DNA of 64,000 nt from GMQP-bins7 sp963776565 (GCA_963776565.1 CAVZNF010000011.1:1-64000); one strand, 5' to 3'; positions 34,098 through 43,488 are shown, counted from the first letter of the stretch. The notes: a model not told the origin generated them from the sequence alone. Program-made: numbers and translations.

Positions 34098-34125
34098 GCG
34101 AGCGTGCGGGAATGTCCCTTGAGCG
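34098..34125 (+). repeat. GGAATGTCCC intergenic repeat, copy 2
   Basis: GCGTGCGGGAATGTCCC then TTGAGCG. GGGA and TCCC can pair around ATG. Confidence 0.7.
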
Positions 34126-34235
34126 ATCGCCTGAGGGTTCCCGGGTCGGGATAACGGCAGTCCGTAGTTCTGACCAGTGCAGGATCAGCGGTCGCGCGGA
34201 TGCGAAAAGGGGCGGGTACGCCACACTGTCTTGAC

Positions 34236-36141
34236 GTGACGTCGCACGCCGACCCTGGCGCAGTCCAACAGCCGGCAGGCGATTCCACGATCTTCCGTTA
34301 CGTCACGACCGAGTCGGTGGTCGTGCTTGCGGTCCTGGTCGGGCTCGTCACGGGCTCGGTGCTCCACGTCCTCGGCGCCGAACACGCCGGCAGACGTCGT
34401 GTGGGCCGGCGCCGCCGTGGTCGTTCTCGGGCCGCTCGTCTGGTCGGTCGCGCGCAGCCTTGCCCATCGCGATGTGGGCGTCGACGCGATCGCGCTCCTT
34501 GCGATTGCCGTTGCGCTCGTCCTCGGCGAATACCTCACTGCCGTGATCGTGTCGCTCATGCTCGCCGGCGGCAACGCTCTCGAGGCATCCGCCAACGCCC
34601 GTGCACGCCGCGAGCTGCGTCTCCTCGTCGAGCGTGCGCCACGAGTCGCACACTGCCGCCGTGGCCCGCTCGTCGAAGAGGTCGCCGTCGAAGAACTCTT
34701 GCCAGGAGACGTCGTCATCGTCCGTGCCGGTGAGGTTGTCCCCGCGGACGGAACGCTGTCGGATGGCGCGGAAGCCGTCATCGACAGTTCAGCCCTCACC
34801 GGCGAACCGCTTCCGGTCACGGTGCGTCCGGGTGGTGCGGTCCTCAGCGGAACGGCGAATGCGGCCGACGCGTTCGACCTCTTAGTCACCCGCACATCGG
34901 CGGAGAGCGCGTACGCGGCGATCGTGCGGCTCGTGGAGGGCGCTACTGAACAGCGCGCGCCCTTCGTTCGCCTCGCCGACCGCTACGCGGCGTTCTTCCT
35001 CCCAGTGACGATTCTCGTCGCAGCCGGCGCGTGGGTCGCCTCCGGGGACTCAACGCGCATGCTCGCCGTGCTTGTGGTGGCAACACCCTGCCCGCTCATT
35101 CTCGCCGCACCGATCGCGCTCGTTTCCGGACTATCCCGCGCAGCTCGCGTCGGTGTGATCGTGAAGGGCGCCGGTGTCATCGAGCAGCTCGGCCGAGCGC
35201 GCACCGTGCTCTTCGACAAGACCGGAACTCTCACGCTCGGCTCACCGAAGGTCGAGCGGATCGTCCCTCTCGATGGCGTCGAGCCGACAGAAGCACTTCG
35301 GCTCGCGGCGTCCCTGGATCAGCTTTCGGCGCACGTTCTCGCGGAAGCTCTCGTGCACGACGCCGAGCGTCGTGGCCTCCGCTTGACGTCACCGATCGAC
35401 GTGCGCGAGCAACCCGGCTCCGGCATCACCGGCACAGTTGACCGCCGTGCCGTCGCGGTCGGTGCCGCTGGCTGGCTCGAAGGGCTCGGTTTCACAGGGG
35501 CCGCCGTCGCAGCGAGCGCATCGGACGGTAGGGATGACGTTGGCCGCGCAAAGGTGTTCGTCGCCATCGACGGCCGACTCGCGGCGATGATCGTGATGGC
35601 CGATCACCTGCGCGAGGATGCCGCCGGTTTGACGGCATCACTGCGTGAGGCGGGGATCCGGCACGTCGCGCTCGTCACCGGCGACAGCGCGCCCGTGGCT
35701 GAGGAGATCGGGCGCTTGGCTGGCGTCGACCGCGTCTACTCGGAGCAAAGCCCGGAAGACAAGCTCGAAGTGGTCAAGGCCCTTCGTGTCAGAAGTGAGC
35801 TCTGCCCGGTGGTAATGGTCGGTGACGGAATCAACGACGCGCCGGCGCTCGCGCTCGCCGACGTCGGGATCGCACTCGGTGCACAAGGAGCGACGGTCTC
35901 GTCCGAGACGGCGGACGTCGTGATTACCGTTGACCGCATCGACCGGGTCGCGCACGCCGTTCGCATCGGGCGTCGGTCGCTCGGCATTGCGCGCCAGAGC
36001 GTGCTCGTTGGAATGGGCCTAAGCCTGGCCGCGATGGCAGTAGCGGCTGCCGGTTATCTCCCACCGGTGTACGGCGCTCTATTGCAGGAGGGAATCGACG
36101 TGGTCGTCATCGTCAATGCCTTGCGCGCGCTGAAAGGTTGA
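34236..36141 (+). CDS. Heavy-metal P1B-type ATPase, frameshifted near the start
   Basis: Metal exporter of about 635 residues without an N-terminal HMA domain. All catalytic motifs are in the long frame (from about 34395): SALTGEP (actuator), TPCPLIL (metal-binding helix), DKTGTLT (phosphorylated Asp, about 35214), and GDGINDAPAL. The first 50 residues, from GTG 34236 (VTSHADPG) through ESVVVLAVLVGLVTG, are one frame over; a one-base change near 34385-34395 breaks the first hydrophobic segment. TPCP rather than CPC suggests divalent metals such as Zn, Cd or Co. The long frame alone from 34327 would lack a proper first helix. Confidence 0.88.
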
Positions 36142-36486
36142 CACCAGAAATCGTAGGAGAGCGATCCGCGCCACGAGAACGATCGGCTCAGCGTATGACC
36201 GCCGACTCTTTCGCCACAGCGACGGCGACGACGACGTCCTCGAGCAACTGCCGAAGTGCCTCAGGCACAGAGCGCGAGAACCCAGCAACTCGTCGAGACG
36301 GAGAGCCTTAGGGTGCCCCAATGTTCGGGAATGTCCCTTGGCGGGACGAGTTCCGGTATGTCGACTGTTGACGATAGTTGCTTAGCCCGGACCGAACGGA
36401 GTACGGTCGATGAAGTCAACCCACCGAAAGGAGATGACCGCAAACGGCTCCCGAACACGGCGACCTCGTCCCAAAGGAGGATCCTC
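36142..36486. other. Intergenic region, about 345 bases
   Basis: Holds one GGAATGTCCC repeat and a minus-strand stretch reading VPEALRQLLEDVVVAVAVAK before a stop, too short to call. Nothing else seen. Confidence 0.4.
36319..36345 (+). repeat. GGAATGTCCC intergenic repeat, copy 3
   Basis: GTTCGGGAATGTCCC then TTGGCGG, after the ATPase gene. Confidence 0.65.
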
Positions 36487-37687
36487 ATGAGCACGACCGT
36501 CCAGACCGCAACCGGTGTCCGTTCATTCCACGTCGAGGTTGCCAGAAGAGGAGCTCTCCGAGCTGCGCGAGCGCGTCGCCGCGAGCGCGCTGGCCCAGCA
36601 GGGAGCTGGTCCACAGATCGGTCGCAAGGCGTGCAGTTAGCGACGATTAAGGAGCTCGCCCGTTACTGGGAAACCGAGTACGACTGGCGGAAGGCCGAGG
36701 CGAAGCTGAACGCGCTGCCGCAGTTCACGACCGAGATCGATGGCGTGGACATCCACTTCATCCATGTGCACGTCGCGAGCACGAGAACGCATTGCCGCTG
36801 ATCATGACCCACGGCTGGCCCGGCTCCGTGATCGAGATGATCGACGTCGGTCGGCCCGCTGACCGACCCGACCGCGCACGGCGGCAGCGGCGAGGATGCC
36901 TTCCATCTCGTTCTGCCCTCCCTGCCCGGGTACGGCTTCTCGGCCGAGCCGGTCGAGATCGGCTGGGACCTGGGCCGGACCGCACGGGCCTGGGCCGAGC
37001 TCATGCGCCGCCTCGGCTACGACCCGCTACGTGGCCCAGGGCGGCGACGTGGGCGCGGGCGTCACCGACACGATGGGCCGCCAGGCACCTGAGGGTCTGG
37101 TCGGCATCCACACGAACCTGCTCGTGCCGGCGCTGGGCGGCCCCATGCCGACGGACACGGACGAGGAACGCGCGGCGGCCGCGCAGATCGCAACCTTCGG
37201 GCAGTCCGGAAACGGCTACTTCGTCGAGATGGCCACGCGACCGCAGACGATCGGCTACGCCCTGCTCGACTCTCCCGTCGCCTTGGCCGCCTGGATGATC
37301 GACCACGACACGGACGCCTACGACAAGATCGCGCGCGCCTTCGTCGACGGGCAGCCCTCGGGCAACCTGACGCGGGACCACATCCTCGACAACATCACGC
37401 TGTACTGGCTGACGCGCACCGGCGCTTCCGCGGCTCGCTCGTACTGGGAGGCCTACGGGCCTGACGCCCCGGCCGCGAGCCAGCAGCCCCTGCCGCCGCC
37501 GGCGATCCCGTTCGGCTTCACGACGTTCCCCGGCGAGATCTGGCGGACGCCGCGCAGCTGGGTCGAGGCGAGCTACCCGAACGTTACGTACTTCAACGAG
37601 GTCGACAAGGGCGGCCACTTCGCCGCTTGGGAAGAGCCGGAGCTGTTCGCCTCCGAGCTCCGCGCAGCGTTCAAGTCACTGCGCTGA
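36487..37687 (+). pseudogene. Epoxide hydrolase, multiple frameshifts
   Basis: Alpha/beta-hydrolase-fold epoxide hydrolase with the N-terminal EHN region. Homology moves between frames at about 36540, 36605, 36770, 36850 and 37022: RSFHVEV; LPEEELSELRERVA; LATIKELARYWETEYDW; HENALPLIMTHGWPGS (oxyanion HGxP); GPLTDPTAHGGSGEDAF; and RYVAQGGDVGAGV (nucleophile Asp in GGD). After 37025 one frame runs intact to the end, with GGHFAAWEEPEL (catalytic His). About five indels in 500 bases, then none in 660. AAAGGAGG precedes ATG 36487. As read it makes no full product. Confidence 0.8.
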
Positions 37688-37737
37688 TCGGCAGTTAAGG
37701 CGGCGCGCACGCAGAGTGCGCGCCGCTCGCCGCATGT

Positions 37738-38223
37738 TTGCGAAGCGTCTTGCGCTCTCGCCAACCGCTGCTTGCGGGCCGTATCCACCGCGACCATTCG
37801 ACTGCGGCCGGGGGCGTCAAGTGCTGGGGCACCAACGGCAACGGCGAGCTCGGTAATGGCACTACCACCGACAGCGACAACCCGGTCGACGTCTCAGCCC
37901 TTACAGGGGTGACGACTCTCGCGGTCGGCTCGTCGGATGACTTTCTTCCGACTCACAGCTGTGCGCTTACGAGCGCAGACGGCGTGAAGTGCTGGGGTCC
38001 CAACATCCATGGCCAACTCGGAAACGGTTCGACAACGGACAGCAACCGTCGGTCGACGTTCGGGCTCACGTGCGGGATCGTTGCCGTTGCCGTCGGGGGC
38101 TCGCACACGTGTGCCATCACAGAAGCCCAACAGCTGAAGTGTTGGGGCGAGAACTTCAGTGGCCAACTGGGGGACGGTTCGTCGACCAACAGCTCAACCC
38201 CAGTGGATGTGATGGGCTTCTGA
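37738..38223 (+). pseudogene. RCC1-repeat protein fragment
   Basis: Three RCC1-like blades: VKCWGTNGNGELGNGTTTDS, VKCWGPNIHGQLGNGSTTDS and LKCWGENFSGQLGDGSSTNS, with Cys-containing HSCAL and HTCAI strands between. Full RCC1 propellers have about seven blades, and secreted bacterial forms have signal peptides; here the first 30 codons (MRSVLRSRQPLL) do not look like either. So this is a 5'-truncated remnant of a secreted RCC1 protein, or a short three-blade protein. It ends cleanly with a stop. Confidence 0.6.
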
Positions 38224-38280
38224 TCCATCAAGGGTCGCCGGGGTCACGGGTGCTCGGTTATAGACAGGACGCCGGCCTGC

Positions 38281-38307
38281 CCCAGTGTGCGGGAATGTCG
38301 CTCGAGC
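38281..38307 (+). repeat. GGAATGTCCC intergenic repeat, copy 4
   Basis: GTGTGCGGGAATGTCGC then TCGAGC, 66 bases before the hydrolase-cyclase gene. Confidence 0.65.
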
Positions 38308-38372
38308 ACCAGCGACATTCGAACTGATCCTCCTCGTCCGTAATCCCGGACGCATAACGTGTCGAGCGGCTG

Positions 38373-39725
38373 ATGCAGATCCCGGATCCCGAGTACGTGA
38401 AGACCGAGGACGGCGTGTACATCGCCTATCAGGTCGTCGGCGAGGGACCCGTCGACGTCATCTGGCAGCAGGACTTCGCGAGCAGCCTCGACGTGTGTTG
38501 GGAGAGCCCGTGGGACCGCCGCTGGTTCGAGGGCCTCGCAAAGTTCGGGCGGCTGATCCTGCACGACAGGCGCGGGTGCGGCCTGTCGAGCAGGAACGTC
38601 GCACTTCCCAACCTGGAGACGAGGGTGCACGATCTCCGCACAGTGCTGGACGCAGCCGGGTCGACGAGCGCAGTGATGGGCGCGTGGTTCGAGAGCTTGG
38701 CGCCGTGTCTGCTGCTCGCCGCCAGCGATCCGTCTCGGGTTCGCGCCTTGGTGTGGTGGAACCCGACGCCGCGGACGCTCCAGGCGCCGGACTATCCCTG
38801 GGGTCACGGGCCGGACGACGTCGCGCACGAGCGCGAGTCGCTCAAGCACTGGGGCACGGCGGAGTACGGACGGAGATGGGCTGAGGAGTTCGAGAAGTTC
38901 ATCGGGTTTCGCCCTCCGGAAGATGCTGTGCGCTGGCAGGCGAAGCTCGCTCGGAGCACGTGCACGCCAGACGTGGCGGTCAAGCTCAACGAAATATGGT
39001 GGGAGACCGACGTTCGGGGAGTCCTCCCAGCGGTGCGGACACCGACGCTGCTCATCGTCGGTGAAGACGAGGGTGACAGCCTCGTGGTCGCCGAGCACGT
39101 CGATTCGCTGATGCCGGATGCACGGATCGAGGTCTTCCCCATGTCGCGCTGGCCTACGAGTCGGGACGAGATCGAACGCGACATCCGCCCGAAGCTGGAG
39201 GCCCTGCAGCGGCTCGTCGGTATCGGGCCGAGACATCCCGCGATCGACACGATCCTGTCCACCGTGCTGATCACCGACATCGCCGGCTCGACCGAACGGC
39301 AGGCGACGCTCGGCGACCGCGGATGGAAGGAACTCGTCGAGCACCACCATCGGGTCGTTCGCGAGGCGTTGGTCACGTGGCGCGGCGTCGAGAACGACAC
39401 GGCCGGCGACGGCTTCTTCGCCACCTTCGACGGTCCCGCCCGTGCGATCCACTGTGCGCTCGAGATCCGCGAGCGTGTCGGCGACCTTGGAATCGCAATC
39501 CGCGCCGGCGTTCACACGGGCGAGTGCGAGCTGATCGACGGCAAGCACGGCGGCATCGCAGTGGCGATCGGGTCCCGCATCTCGTCGCTCGCCGAGCCCT
39601 CGCAGGTGCTCGTCTCGCAGACCGTGAAGGACCTCGTCGCAGGCAGCGGCCTCACGTTCGACGACGCGGGAGTGCACGACTTAAAGGGCGTCCCCGGCAG
39701 CTGGCACGTCTACGCGGCCGCATAG
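38373..39725 (+). CDS. Alpha/beta-hydrolase-like domain fused to class III cyclase
   Basis: Protein of 450 residues. The N-terminal half (about 10-275) has the alpha/beta hydrolase layout (YIAYQVVGEGPVDVIW, LILHDRRGCGLSS, LLIVGEDEGDS), but the nucleophile elbow, normally GxSxG, reads MGAWFESL, without Ser at the right place, so it is probably a non-catalytic sensor. The C-terminal half (about 295-450) is a nucleotide cyclase: VLITDIAGSTERQATLGD (metal Asp), TAGDGFFATFDG (second Asp), IRAGVHTGECE, and AIGSRISSLAEPSQVLVS. Residues that select base are atypical. Such fusions are common in actinobacteria. Followed by a GGAATGTCCC repeat. Confidence 0.85.
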   Translation: MQIPDPEYVKTEDGVYIAYQVVGEGPVDVIWQQDFASSLDVCWESPWDRRWFEGLAKFGRLILHDRRGCGLSSRNVALPNLETRVHDLRTVLDAAGSTSAVMGAWFESLAPCLLLAASDPSRVRALVWWNPTPRTLQAPDYPWGHGPDDVAHERESLKHWGTAEYGRRWAEEFEKFIGFRPPEDAVRWQAKLARSTCTPDVAVKLNEIWWETDVRGVLPAVRTPTLLIVGEDEGDSLVVAEHVDSLMPDARIEVFPMSRWPTSRDEIERDIRPKLEALQRLVGIGPRHPAIDTILSTVLITDIAGSTERQATLGDRGWKELVEHHHRVVREALVTWRGVENDTAGDGFFATFDGPARAIHCALEIRERVGDLGIAIRAGVHTGECELIDGKHGGIAVAIGSRISSLAEPSQVLVSQTVKDLVAGSGLTFDDAGVHDLKGVPGSWHVYAAA

Positions 39726-39782
39726 GCGCCGCCTGCGGGGAACCGAAGCGCCCTAGGTTGACTCCGAGTACGTACCTCTCCG

Positions 39783-39815
39783 TGCCCGAGTGTGCGGGAA
39801 TGTCCCTTGAGCGGA
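39783..39815 (+). repeat. GGAATGTCCC intergenic repeat, copy 5
   Basis: CGAGTGTGCGGGAATGTCCC then TTGAGCGGAGCG, the fullest copy, between two convergent genes. Confidence 0.75.
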
Positions 39816-39841
39816 GCGTCTGTTGTTGATCTCCGATCGTC

Positions 39842-40384
39842 TTATGCGCTCGGGAAGCGAAGGCGGAACAGAACTCCGTCGCCACGGTCGAAGTCCACTC
39901 GGGGGTAGAAGAAGGAGCGCGTGACCTCCTCGAATCCGAAGGGCTCGTGGAGCGCGATCGAGGCCGCGTTGCGTGCGTTTGCGAAGTACCAAAGGGCGTC
40001 TGCGCGCCTCGCGCTCCAGTCGATTCGTGCCTGGGTCAACGCGGCGCCGACACCCCGACGCCGGTGATCTGGATGAACAACCATGCCCATCAGGTAGTAG
40101 CCAGCGGGCGCGATGTCACTCGGCGCATCGGGCTCTGGCACGAATCGCATTACCCGGCCGTAGCCGATCACGTCATCCGCACACTCGGCGACCACGAGTA
40201 GGCGGTCAGGGCTCTCGACGTCCTCGAGTAGTGATGTGCGCCAGATCGACACATCGGAATCCGGAGCGCCAATAAGCGCGAGTGCGACACACGAACCCAC
40301 GTCATCTGCGCGACCATCTCGTACAAGGAACTGCCGCCGCACATGACAAGCTTCCCTCAGGCCGTCCTGCAGCTCAAGCGTCAC
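39842..40384 (-). CDS. GNAT-family acetyltransferase
   Basis: Single GNAT domain, 180 residues. YYLMGMVVHPDHRRRGVGAALTQARIDW carries strand 4 and the acetyl-CoA pyrophosphate loop (RRRGVG), with ALWYFANARNAASIALHEPFGFEEV as the C-terminal strands. The first about 20 residues precede the domain, so translation may start later. Substrate unknown. It converges with the cyclase gene, with one repeat copy between. Confidence 0.85.
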   Translation of the reverse strand: MTLELQDGLREACHVRRQFLVRDGRADDVGSCVALALIGAPDSDVSIWRTSLLEDVESPDRLLVVAECADDVIGYGRVMRFVPEPDAPSDIAPAGYYLMGMVVHPDHRRRGVGAALTQARIDWSARRADALWYFANARNAASIALHEPFGFEEVTRSFFYPRVDFDRGDGVLFRLRFPSA

Positions 40385-40449
40385 AGATCCAGCGGTCCAG
40401 GGACGTACCAGCTGGCTGCGCGAGTGTGCTCTCGCTTGAGCGCCCGTGC

Positions 40450-40469
40450 GTGTCAGATTTGTGTCAGAT
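40450..40469. repeat. TGTCAGAT direct repeat (possible arm-type site)
   Basis: GTGTCAGAT, TT, GTGTCAGAT. Nearly the same as the TTGGTCAGAT tandem at 87-106 beside the first tRNA/recombinase pair. Confidence 0.45.
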
Positions 40470-40574
40470 CAGACTGACCATCGTCGGTGCCTCGCGACGC
40501 ACGCGATAGCTCCCAGTCGAGTAGCCGCCTCACATCGACACACGATGACCATGGCTGACCACCGCGGGACAGAA

Positions 40575-40616
40575 TTTGCAAGCCGGAGGTCGCCGGTTCG
40601 ATCCCGGCACGCTCCA
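40575..40616 (+). pseudogene. tRNA-Ala(TGC) 3' remnant, likely attachment-site scar
   Basis: Anticodon loop TTTGCAA (anticodon TGC), 3' anticodon stem GCCGG, variable AGGTC, T arm GCCGG/CCGGC around TTCGATC, and acceptor ACGCTCC-A with T70 as in tRNA-Ala. The 5' anticodon stem and everything before it are absent. A recombinase C-terminus lies 38 bases away on the other strand, repeating the arrangement at the window start. Confidence 0.65.
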
Positions 40617-40653
40617 TCAGCCGCAAACCGTGTATTCATGGGGGTTTGCGGCC

Positions 40654-40815
40654 TTACCCCTCATCGGCGGACTCGCCGCTCGGCGCCCATTCGGCGCCCA
40701 GACGATTCGATCTCGTCTCGAGGCGCGCCCGAATCGACTCCTCCGAGTCGCGCGCCAGGTGCCCGTAGGTGCGGTCGATCTTCGTGACCGAGGTGCCCAT
40801 GATGGCTCGTGACGT
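40654..40815 (-). pseudogene. Tyrosine recombinase C-terminal remnant
   Basis: Minus-strand frame ending at the TAA at 40654: IMGTSVTKIDRTYGHLARDS followed by a charged tail. TxIDxTYGHL with the nucleophilic Tyr is the last motif of actinobacterial phage integrases. Nothing earlier of the enzyme is found; upstream DNA belongs to the LuxR gene. The frame is not listed elsewhere because it has no start. Confidence 0.65.
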
Positions 40816-41618
40816 CAGACGTGCACTGCGAGCTCACGCTGACGGGCAACGGCGGCCGTCCTCGTATGCACGTCGAGCTTCCCGAAGATGTTCTCGAGGT
40901 GCGTTCGGACCGTCGTGCGTGCGAGGACGAGGCGGACGGCGATCTCGCCGTTCGTGAGACCGAGCGCCACCAGGGCGAGCACCTCCGCCTCACGGTCGGT
41001 GAGCAACGAGAGCGGGCGGCGTCGGCGCTCCCAACGTTCTCGGATAGTCAGGAGGTGTGGCTGCAGGAGCACTAGGAGCGACCGGTCGCGCTCCTCGAAG
41101 TCGCGGGAGCCGCGGGGGCGAGTGACGAAGAAGCCGCGGCAGGTCCCCGCCGGTGCAGCCAACCAAAATTTGAGCTCGTGTTCGATTCCCGAGGGACGCA
41201 TTACCTCGCAGTACCAGGGATTGCAACGCAACTGGCGGGGCGTCAGCAAGTCGCTGAGCATCTGCGGTGGACGCGAGGAAGCGGTGAGGCAGGGATCGCC
41301 ATACGTGTCCCGCAGCGGCCACGAGCTGATGGTCTCGCGGATCGCGTCTTCATCCCAGGCGAGGGTTGCAAGAAACGGTGCGTCGACGAAGAACGTGTTG
41401 CTAGTCCCCGCGGCCTCGCCGCCGTTGTTGTACTCGAAGTAGCCCGCACGGTCGCCGGGTATGAGATGGAGCAGGTTCTCGACCGTCGACCGTTCGAATG
41501 GCTGCGTACCGTCCATAGCGGCAGCATCCGAGACGAGCGCGAGCGCATCGTGATAGTCGCGGTCGCTCAAGCGTGCTGCGGCCACGAGCTGAAGATACGA
41601 CGTTTGTCGGATCGACAC
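40815..41618 (-). CDS. LuxR-family transcription regulator
   Basis: Protein of 267 residues. The C-terminal 65 residues are a LuxR/NarL helix-turn-helix: LLTDREAEVLALVALGLTNGEIAVRL and TVRTHLENIFGKLDVHTRTAAV. The N-terminal 190 residues (AGYFEYNNG, then HELKFWLAAPAGTCRGFFVTRP) look like a GAF/PAS-like sensor found in LuxR regulators of this type. The start is uncertain; an ATG at 41516 would drop 34 residues. Its 3' end overlaps the recombinase remnant, which may have been brought in next to it. Confidence 0.82.
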   Translation of the reverse strand: MSIRQTSYLQLVAAARLSDRDYHDALALVSDAAAMDGTQPFERSTVENLLHLIPGDRAGYFEYNNGGEAAGTSNTFFVDAPFLATLAWDEDAIRETISSWPLRDTYGDPCLTASSRPPQMLSDLLTPRQLRCNPWYCEVMRPSGIEHELKFWLAAPAGTCRGFFVTRPRGSRDFEERDRSLLVLLQPHLLTIRERWERRRRPLSLLTDREAEVLALVALGLTNGEIAVRLVLARTTVRTHLENIFGKLDVHTRTAAVARQRELAVHV

Positions 41619-41646
41619 AACCGGCCGCGACGCTCACGCTCGGGCT

Positions 41647-42036
41647 GTGAACGACGAGCGAGCCTGGGGTGCGGGAAACGCGCCAGCTTGCTCTGCTTCG
41701 AAAGGAGTAGCGACGAGGTGGATCCTTTCCATCTCCGCGGCAACCTGTACCGCCCTGGTGGTGGTGCTGGCGCTCGCACTGCCCGGAAGCCCTTCGCCAG
41801 CACACCGCGAAGACAGTCTCTACACCGGGATTACCGGTTGCCGCGACCACCCCGATTGGTTCATCCCGATACACCAGTTCTACGACTGCAAACCGCGAAT
41901 CACTCCGCACTTCGACTTCGCTTCCCTGTATTCAGGTGTGGTCGGAAGTGCGACGGTGCCGAGCCCGAGGGATATTCGCCGATCGCCCGTTGGCAAACCC
42001 GAGCGGGCAGACAGCGTCGACCGATCGGGGGTCTGA
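41647..42036 (+). CDS. Possible membrane-anchored small protein
   Basis: A 129-residue frame with a hydrophobic segment (WILSISAATCTALVVVLALA) after about 25 residues, then a short extracytoplasmic part with two Cys (TGITGCRDHPDWF, QFYDCKPR). AAAGGAG lies within the frame but not before an in-frame start, so the start (GTG 41647) is unsure. No family recognised. Its end abuts the next secreted protein gene. Confidence 0.35.
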   Translation: MNDERAWGAGNAPACSASKGVATRWILSISAATCTALVVVLALALPGSPSPAHREDSLYTGITGCRDHPDWFIPIHQFYDCKPRITPHFDFASLYSGVVGSATVPSPRDIRRSPVGKPERADSVDRSGV

Positions 42037-42037
42037 G

Positions 42038-42846
42038 ATGTTGTTCAAGCGGGCATCCTTCGTAGGCGTCCTGGCCGTTCTTGCGCTCCTCGCTGGCGTC
42101 AGCAGAACCGCTGCATCGGACACGGCGACGGCCGCTACGACGTCCGTCGCCGGGACTTTGAGCCTCCAGGGATCTCTCTCCATGTCGTCGCACGATGCGG
42201 TATGCCCACAGGGACTGCCGCTTTCGACTGCCTGCCACTCTCGCCTTGCGAACGGAGAGATCTCCGGACTCGGCAGGGTCAGTCACACGTACATGTACAA
42301 CGGCGTTTTCGCCGGCTGTAGCCCCGGTGACGTGAAGATCCTCGGTTACACGACGAGCCTCAGGGTCGTGGGCAAGGGCGAGATCAGCGTGTCTGTTGCG
42401 GATGCCCCCTGCCTCCTGGCTGATCTACCGGCGCTCAACGCGACCCAGTCGTTCACCGTCATGGGCGGGACGGGCACCTACGCCGGGGCGTCTGGGAGCG
42501 GAAGGATCGAGCGGGACGCGAACTTCACTGGCGGCGGCGCGGTAGGGCTGGACACGTGGATCGGGAAACTCGTCGTTCCAGGGTCGAGGAGTTCGACGTG
42601 ACGCCGCCGACACTGAGCGGCGCGACATCAAAGACCGTGCGTGCCCCGAGAGGCGTGAATAGAGTCCGCGTCACGTACAAAGTGACCGCGACCGACGACG
42701 CGGACGGTCAGGTGCCCGCTACCTGCAGGCCTGGCTCGGGCAGTCGATTCCCGGTCGGTCGGACGGTCGTCAGATGCTCGGCGACGGATTCGAGTGCAAA
42801 CACAGCGAGTGCATCGTTCAGGATCACGGTGAGGCGGAGCCGGTGA
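42038..42846 (+). CDS. Secreted barrel protein with HYR-like C-terminal domain, frameshifted
   Basis: Signal peptide (about 1-26), a mature barrel-like part ending FTVMGGTGTYAGASGSGRIE, then a frameshift at about 42590, after which the next frame reads EEFDVTPPTLSGA, KVTATDDADG and VRCSATDSSANTASASF, a HYR-type beta-sandwich as in many actinobacterial secreted proteins. The break is at CCAGGGTCGAGG; one more G would join the two frames. The barrel part resembles the gene at 18842. Followed at once by a small-gene remnant. Confidence 0.7.
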
Positions 42847-42854
42847 CGGCCGGC

Positions 42855-42895
42855 TAGTTCAGCCCGCCCGCCTCTAGCTCGCGCTCCTCGACAAG
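42855..42895 (-). repeat. 3' remnant of the repeated small gene (copy 4)
   Basis: Minus strand encodes LVEERELEAGGLN and a stop, nine bases past the previous gene's stop. Confidence 0.7.
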
Positions 42896-42901
42896 TGAAG
42901 A

Positions 42902-42990
42902 GTGGAGGGAGAGACAGGTCTTCCCCCTCCACCGCTAGGAAGCGTGTCCTGTCCTCGCCTCGCCCGATAGGACACGTTTGGGTCTATTCC
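42902..42990 (+). repeat. 90-base direct repeat, left copy
   Basis: GTGGAGGGAGAGACAGG, then CCCTCCACCGCTAGGAAGC, TGTCCTGTCCTCGCCTCGCC and CGATAGGACACGTTTGGG. Two hairpins: GTGGAGGG/CCCTCCAC and TGTCCT/AGGACA. The right copy is at 43489-43586, with the DUF1206-like gene between them. Confidence 0.8.
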
Positions 42991-43067
42991 ACGTCGGCCA
43001 CGGGATCTGGGAGACGATCCCGGCCGGCAACGTGCGCGACTAGGCGCCTAAACGGTGACCGGGACGG

Positions 43068-43442
43068 CTATACGACGGCGCGGGAGGATTGCGCTGCTCG
43101 GCGGGCGTAGAGCACGCTCAGCACGATCAGGGCGACCGCAAGGACAAGCGGCAGAAGCGCCCAGAAAATCGGTAGCGCACCGAGCACAGCTCCGAGAGAC
43201 ACCAGTGCTGCACCGCGTAGAGGAGCACTGCGCAGCAATCGGAGTCCCGTCAGCACCAGTAGCCCGCCTGCAATGAGGAGTACGGCCCACACGATCTGGT
43301 CGCTTGCCGCAGCATCATCCCAGTGTCCCGGCCAGATCGCGCCCGCGACGCCGACGATGAGGTAGGCGACTCCCGTAAACATGCCAAGCCCTCGAAGTGC
43401 CTTCTCCAGTCCACCCTGCTGCATCGCTGAAGTCATGTCCAT
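43068..43442 (-). CDS. Small membrane protein (DUF1206-like)
   Basis: Protein of 124 residues with three or four hydrophobic segments (GMFTGVAYLIVGVAGAIW, IVWAVLLIAGGLLVLTGLRL, AALVSLGAVLGAL and PLVLAVALIVLSVLY). The opening (LEKALRGLGMFTGVAYLIVG) is like the first unit of DUF1206 proteins, which usually have three such units, so this is either a one-unit form or a shortened one. It is bracketed by 90-base direct repeats with hairpins, as if moved as a unit. Confidence 0.65.
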   Translation of the reverse strand: MDMTSAMQQGGLEKALRGLGMFTGVAYLIVGVAGAIWPGHWDDAAASDQIVWAVLLIAGGLLVLTGLRLLRSAPLRGAALVSLGAVLGALPIFWALLPLVLAVALIVLSVLYARRAAQSSRAVV

Positions 43443-43488
43443 CTCCCTCGGCAGTTGTCGCTGCCGTTTGCATTCGGCAAGTAGCCGA

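Larger units (their letters stand above)
40385..40653. other. Intergenic region with attachment-site features
   Basis: Contains a degenerate GTGTGCT-CTTGAGCG repeat (40420-40442), a TGTCAGAT pair (40450-40469) and the tRNA-Ala 3' fragment. No gene. Confidence 0.5.

Noticed and set aside
38244..39677. 477-residue minus-strand frame
   Set aside because: Shadow of the hydrolase-cyclase gene; composition typical of an antisense high-GC frame.
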